NCBI GenBank assembly: GCA_031373255.1
Contig: JANMMJ010000054.1
Location: 1 to 64,000 of the forward strand
Origin: JANMMJ01 sp031373255
GTDB taxonomy: Bacteria > Pseudomonadota > Alphaproteobacteria > Rhizobiales > Aestuariivirgaceae
Direction of reading: 5' to 3'
Length of the DNA stretch: 64,000 bases
Below the pieces are notes generated by a model that was not told the origin of the DNA, searched no databases, and saw only the letters and a list, made by a program, of their open reading frames with translations. The position numbers and the translations under genes are program-made. This document shows positions 60,682 through 64,000 of this stretch, in pieces (the first letter of the stretch is position 1; each line of letters starts with the position of its first letter).

Positions 60682-61086
60682 CTATTGCATGACCGTAAGC
60701 GCGGAGAGTTTTGAACGCCGCGCCTGTTCGAGTGCCGAAACGAGATCCTGAACCTCCGCCGTAGGTGAAAGGACGACCACGCCCGAGCGGACACCCAGGT
60801 CATGGAATCGGTCGAGCGCTGTGGCGATATCCGCCGTGGCGGTTTCCACGCCATTGATCCGGTAGCTCTTGCCCGCGGCAACGACGAGGATGACCCCGGG
60901 CTTCGCCGCTTTATCCTCAGTGGTGCTTTGCTGCTTCTGCGTCGCACTGCTTTTCAGCATGTCGAGATCGCCAAACCGGGTGAAGGTGGACGAAAGCATG
61001 AAATACATCAGCAGCAGGAACACGACATCGACCAGCGGCGTCAGCGGCAGCGGCTTTCGTACCGGTGCGGGCTGTTCAATACGCAT
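60682..61086 (-). CDS. ExbD/TolR family protein, canonical Asp
   Basis: 134 aa from ATG 61086, which overlaps the exbB stop by 11 bases. Helix LVDVVFLLLMYFML with the proton-carrying Asp20 intact, followed by a periplasmic domain (GVILVVAAGKSYRING ... SALTVMQ). Pairs with ExbB to convert proton flow into motion of a TonB-like partner (family knowledge). Confidence 0.88.
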   Translation of the reverse strand: MRIEQPAPVRKPLPLTPLVDVVFLLLMYFMLSSTFTRFGDLDMLKSSATQKQQSTTEDKAAKPGVILVVAAGKSYRINGVETATADIATALDRFHDLGVRSGVVVLSPTAEVQDLVSALEQARRSKLSALTVMQ

Positions 61087-61768
61087 GGTCCGGCGCCTTG
61101 CTGCGCACACCCGTGACTTCGCTGAATTCGCGTCCCTGCGAGTCGGTGATGCGATGCGCGAAGAAGCCGGTCAGCAGCATCTCCATGACAGCGCGTTCGT
61201 TCTCGACCCGGCTTTCCAGCCATGCGCCCACCATGGAAAACACGATCGCAATGCCAAGGCCCAGCGCCGTCGAAAGCAGGGCCGTCCAGATTCCGCCCGC
61301 CAGTTGCGCCGGGTTGACCGAGGATCCGGACGACTCCAGCTGGCTGAAAGCCTGGATCATACCGATGACCGTGCCGAGCAGGCCAAGCAGCGGTGCCGAT
61401 TGAGCGATCACCTCGATGCCGCGCAGATAGCGCCGCAGTTCGAACAGTTCGCCCTGGGCAACCCGCATGACATCTTCCTTGACGTCTTCCAGCCGGTGTC
61501 CGCCATGGGTCTTGCCGCGCATCGCGTGGGCAACCACCTTGGAGAGCGGCGACTTGCTTTCGGCAACCGTCGCATAGGCCGCCTCGCGGTCACCTGCAAT
61601 CCAGCTCTCAATCGCTGCACGGCCCACGCCGTGCCGGCCGACGCGCGCCTGCGTAAACTGCCAGATTTTGTAGAGCGTCATCGCCATACCGACGACCGAC
61701 AAGAGGGTCAGGATAACCGTGACCGGCCCGCCTGCCCGGAAGAAGGAGAAGATATCGCCACTCATCAT
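61076..61768 (-). CDS. ExbB/TolQ/MotA-family proton channel protein
   Basis: 230 aa with three membrane helices (about 14-36, 115-140, 160-185). Family stretches LRGIEVIAQSAPLLGLLGTV, GMIQAFSQLE and GIWTALLSTALGLGIAI match ExbB/TolQ. ATG codons at 61768 and 61765 both follow GGGGGA. Heads an ExbB-ExbD-ExbD-TonB-like run lying next to tagH and PAAR, suggesting energy supply to an envelope step of secretion. Confidence 0.9.
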   Translation of the reverse strand: MMSGDIFSFFRAGGPVTVILTLLSVVGMAMTLYKIWQFTQARVGRHGVGRAAIESWIAGDREAAYATVAESKSPLSKVVAHAMRGKTHGGHRLEDVKEDVMRVAQGELFELRRYLRGIEVIAQSAPLLGLLGTVIGMIQAFSQLESSGSSVNPAQLAGGIWTALLSTALGLGIAIVFSMVGAWLESRVENERAVMEMLLTGFFAHRITDSQGREFSEVTGVRSKAPDHAY

Positions 61769-61798
61769 TCCCCCGTCTCCGCTGCGAAAGTCATTTGG

Positions 61799-62221
61799 CT
61801 ATTGTCCGAAGGCGATTGAACTGTTGTTGCTTGTTTTGATACGGTCTTCGCACTGAAGTGCGGCATTGTCCGCGCCCACGCACTCCTTGATGCTGTTGAG
61901 AAGGAGGCGCGAAATGCTGGCGCAGTCCCGGGCGAGGTCGAATTGCACCACCTTGGTCTTGTTCTGCGGCAGGCTGCCAAGATCGAACACCACCATTTCG
62001 GAAAACACGTTCTTGTCGTCGAAAACACCAACTTCAATGGCTGTGCGCGCCAGTTTCGCGCCAAGCGTGTTGACCACCACAAAGGTGGCGCGGCAATGGC
62101 TATCAACTGGCGCAACGGAATTGAGTTCAAAGCTCAGGGCGCCGTCGTCGGCATTGGCCGCTCCGGAAATTGCCAGCCAGCAGATGCAGAGATACTTTAC
62201 GGGCTTTAACAGCGTTCTCAT
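61799..62221 (-). CDS. Small secreted hypothetical protein in the ExbBD operon
   Basis: 140 aa from ATG 62221. Signal peptide to about residue 24 (LCICWLAISGAANA). The mature part is a beta-rich ~115-residue domain with four cysteines (SHCRATF, RDCASI, KECVGAD, LQCED), possibly two disulfides. Not a recognisable family. The frame continues upstream into a stretch with no export signal, so the internal ATG is preferred. 30 bases before exbB. Confidence 0.65.
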   Translation of the reverse strand: MRTLLKPVKYLCICWLAISGAANADDGALSFELNSVAPVDSHCRATFVVVNTLGAKLARTAIEVGVFDDKNVFSEMVVFDLGSLPQNKTKVVQFDLARDCASISRLLLNSIKECVGADNAALQCEDRIKTSNNSSIAFGQ

Positions 62222-62326
62222 CCAGCACCCAATTTCCTTGGCCGAGATCCAGACCAGCGCATATTTGGTTTCAAGACTAAGACAATTCGGCAGTTCCGCC
62301 AACTCATAGTGAAGTTTGGGCATGGC

Positions 62327-64000
62327 TCAATTCAGCATGATCTCGACCAGTTGCTTGAACTCGGCAAATGCCTTGCTTGGCGGCGGCGGCTTCCCCGCGG
62401 TGGCGGGAGCACCATCCACAGTCTTGGGCGAACCTTTCGACTGCATCTTCCGCGCCGCCCAGTCGATAAGGAAGCCGATTGTCTTGCCCCTTTCATGCGG
62501 GTTTGCCGCAACGTGAGCGGCGCCAAAGACCTCGGCAATCATTAGATCCTGGCCGGCGCTGAGGGCCTGAAGTGCTCCTCCTGCGCCGAGAAAATGCGCC
62601 AGGTACAGGTTGCCGGCCGTAACAGCCTTGCCTTGCGACCTGAGGATCGTCGCATTGTCGCGCGTGAAGGCAGTGGTCATTTCCCGCGCCAGGTCACAAT
62701 CCGTCCGCAACGCCAGCACTTCTTCGCGCGAGCGGTTCTTCTGCAGGTCGGGCCGGTGCCGGGCGATTGTCTGCAGCCACGTCGATTTGATGAACTGCCC
62801 GAGTCCAACCGCCGTCGACAGCGGATTGGCAGCCAGGCAATTGTTGGCGCTCTCGATGTAGATGATGCGCTTGACGAAAACATCGATCACCCCACCCTTT
62901 TCCACCTGGCTCTGATACGCGCCGAAGGGATCGACCGGCCGGCCTTTTTCGAGCAGCTGAAAGTGCAGGATCGGATCCTTGCCCGTTCCGCTTTTTCCGA
63001 CATAGCCGATGATGCTGCCCGCTGCGACCTTGCTGCCTACGTCGAGATTGGCGGCACTGTTCTTCAGCCCGCCATAGACCGACTTGCGTTTGTCCGGGTG
63101 CACCAGCCTGACAAAATTGCCGAGTTCATCCTCATGTCCGATTGTCTCGACCACGCCATCGAATGCGGCGACCACCGGCGAGCCCAGCCGCGCCGTCCAG
63201 TCGACGCCAAAATTCATCACATCGGATTTCTTGCCCGTTAGAGGATCAAGGCGTGGACCGAACCTTGCCGTGATCACGCCTTTGACCGGCGATATCATGC
63301 TGATGCCCGATCGCTCCTCGCCATCGACCGAGACACAGTCGAATGGCTTGCCGGGCTTCGATTGCACCGCATAGCACTCCATGTCGCCGGCCGTCCGCGA
63401 GATGCGCACATACAACACCCGTCCAAATCCATTCTTCAGGTCACGCGGGGCTTCCGAGAACAGCATGGTGATGCCATCGCCCGAAGCTGCCGGCTGTTCG
63501 AGATCGTTGGATCGTGACAGTAGCAGAAGCGTTTCGCCGATAACCGGCGTCGGCAGCTTGTTGCGGATTGCCGCCGAATAGATGGCATCGAGAAGCCTTT
63601 CCTTGAGCAGCGATGCCCCTGCCTCGTTGACCTCGATTTCGGGCGGCTGGCCATTCCACGGATCGGAACTTGGCGCATAGGCCATGTTGTCTGTCAGGCC
63701 GATTGAGCCCAGATACCGACCCTCGCGATAGACCGCGACCTGCGCCGGAATGAGCTTGCTGGTGTCCGCCTCGTCCGGAATCCCAAGGACCGCAAGGGTA
63801 TCGGTCGCGGCAACGGCGCTGGCGTTCAGGGCGACCTGAAGCGCGGCATCCGCTGCCTTTGCGCCGTCTTCGGAAAATCCGAGGCCCACCAGGAAATTCC
63901 ACACGGTTTTTGCCGGACCCATGGCCCCGGCAAACTCCTGCTCGGTTTGGGCCGCCACGCTGACATCGGCGTTGATGATGAGGTCATTTGAGTTGCTGTT
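62327..64000 (-). CDS. Cell-wall hydrolase: degenerate M23/LytM domain plus lytic transglycosylase (5' end cut)
   Basis: At least 557 codons; the frame is open past the window end, so the start lies outside. Order: an unassigned N-terminal region, an M23 domain (ITARFGPRLDPLTGKKSDV through GYVGKSGTGKDPILHFQL) and a transglycosylase domain (YIESANNCLAANPLSTAVG, GLGQFIKSTW, YLAHFLGAGGA) with catalytic Glu in IESANN. Three M23 ligands are lost: NFGVD for HxGxD, YGGL for YGHL, ILHF for HLHF. So the M23 part is probably a binding module and the transglycosylase cuts. Likely opens peptidoglycan for the T6SS or ExbBD complex. Confidence 0.8.
   Translation of the reverse strand, partial: NSNSNDLIINADVSVAAQTEQEFAGAMGPAKTVWNFLVGLGFSEDGAKAADAALQVALNASAVAATDTLAVLGIPDEADTSKLIPAQVAVYREGRYLGSIGLTDNMAYAPSSDPWNGQPPEIEVNEAGASLLKERLLDAIYSAAIRNKLPTPVIGETLLLLSRSNDLEQPAASGDGITMLFSEAPRDLKNGFGRVLYVRISRTAGDMECYAVQSKPGKPFDCVSVDGEERSGISMISPVKGVITARFGPRLDPLTGKKSDVMNFGVDWTARLGSPVVAAFDGVVETIGHEDELGNFVRLVHPDKRKSVYGGLKNSAANLDVGSKVAAGSIIGYVGKSGTGKDPILHFQLLEKGRPVDPFGAYQSQVEKGGVIDVFVKRIIYIESANNCLAANPLSTAVGLGQFIKSTWLQTIARHRPDLQKNRSREEVLALRTDCDLAREMTTAFTRDNATILRSQGKAVTAGNLYLAHFLGAGGALQALSAGQDLMIAEVFGAAHVAANPHERGKTIGFLIDWAARKMQSKGSPKTVDGAPATAGKPPPPSKAFAEFKQLVEIMLN

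Noticed and set aside
1..64000. CRISPR array
   Set aside because: No run of regularly spaced short direct repeats was seen; the only repeats are the RIME-like pair, the att-like pair and the HNH duplication.

Overview
This window looks like a chromosomal segment of an alphaproteobacterium, most likely a member of Rhizobiales (Hyphomicrobiales). The reasons are the high GC, the run ccmB-ccmA / acnA / DUF1223 / YihY, a set of ethylmalonyl-CoA pathway genes, and two RIME-like mosaic repeats of the kind seen between genes in rhizobia. No species can be named from what is here.

Region 1 (1-18.3 kb) is housekeeping and central metabolism. It holds the end of a cytochrome c maturation exporter (ccmB, ccmA) and aconitase. 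Next come crotonyl-CoA carboxylase/reductase (ccr) and ethylmalonyl-CoA mutase (ecm), then a mesaconyl-CoA hydratase / malyl-CoA thioesterase-lyase pair (mch, mcl2). These four catalyse steps of the ethylmalonyl-CoA route of acetyl-CoA assimilation. A tightly overlapping block follows: FAD oxidoreductase, pdxY, DUF429 and threonine dehydratase. The region ends with asd.

Region 2 (18.4-25.1 kb) is a mosaic. It has a Cys-rich hypothetical protein, a palindromic element, a DUF2726 gene bracketed by two direct RIME-like copies, rlmN and tRNA-Ala(CGC). The 3' end of the tRNA is repeated almost exactly 2.5 kb downstream. The two copies bracket a lower-GC pair of genes (YihY family, GAF-histidine kinase), which looks like the scar of a small tRNA-targeted island.

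Region 3 (25.1-64 kb) is a type VI secretion (T6SS) locus with attached modules. The main operon is on the minus strand: tssA-tssK-tssL-tssM-tagF-pppA-ppkA-tssB-tssC-hcp-tssE-tssF-tssG-clpV. It continues into an HNH nuclease, a putative caspase-fold protein, a decayed second HNH copy and a metallophosphoesterase. On the plus strand lie vgrG, a DUF6931 gene, tagH (FHA) and PAAR. Two small HExxH metalloprotease-like genes, one with LysM, sit at the other edge and are candidate effectors. No tssJ is visible. PpkA, PppA, TagF and TagH make up a phosphorylation switch for assembly.

The least expected part is a second minus-strand operon at 58.9-64 kb: a lytic transglycosylase with a degenerate LytM domain, a small secreted protein, ExbB, two ExbD proteins and a TonB-like protein. 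One ExbD keeps the membrane Asp and the other has Asn at the same place. The C-terminal ~200 residues of the TonB-like protein clearly match the C-terminal periplasmic part of the PpkA kinase in the main operon. This suggests a proton-driven, ExbBD-type envelope device that shares a sensory or docking domain with the T6SS kinase. It is my best candidate for an undescribed system here.
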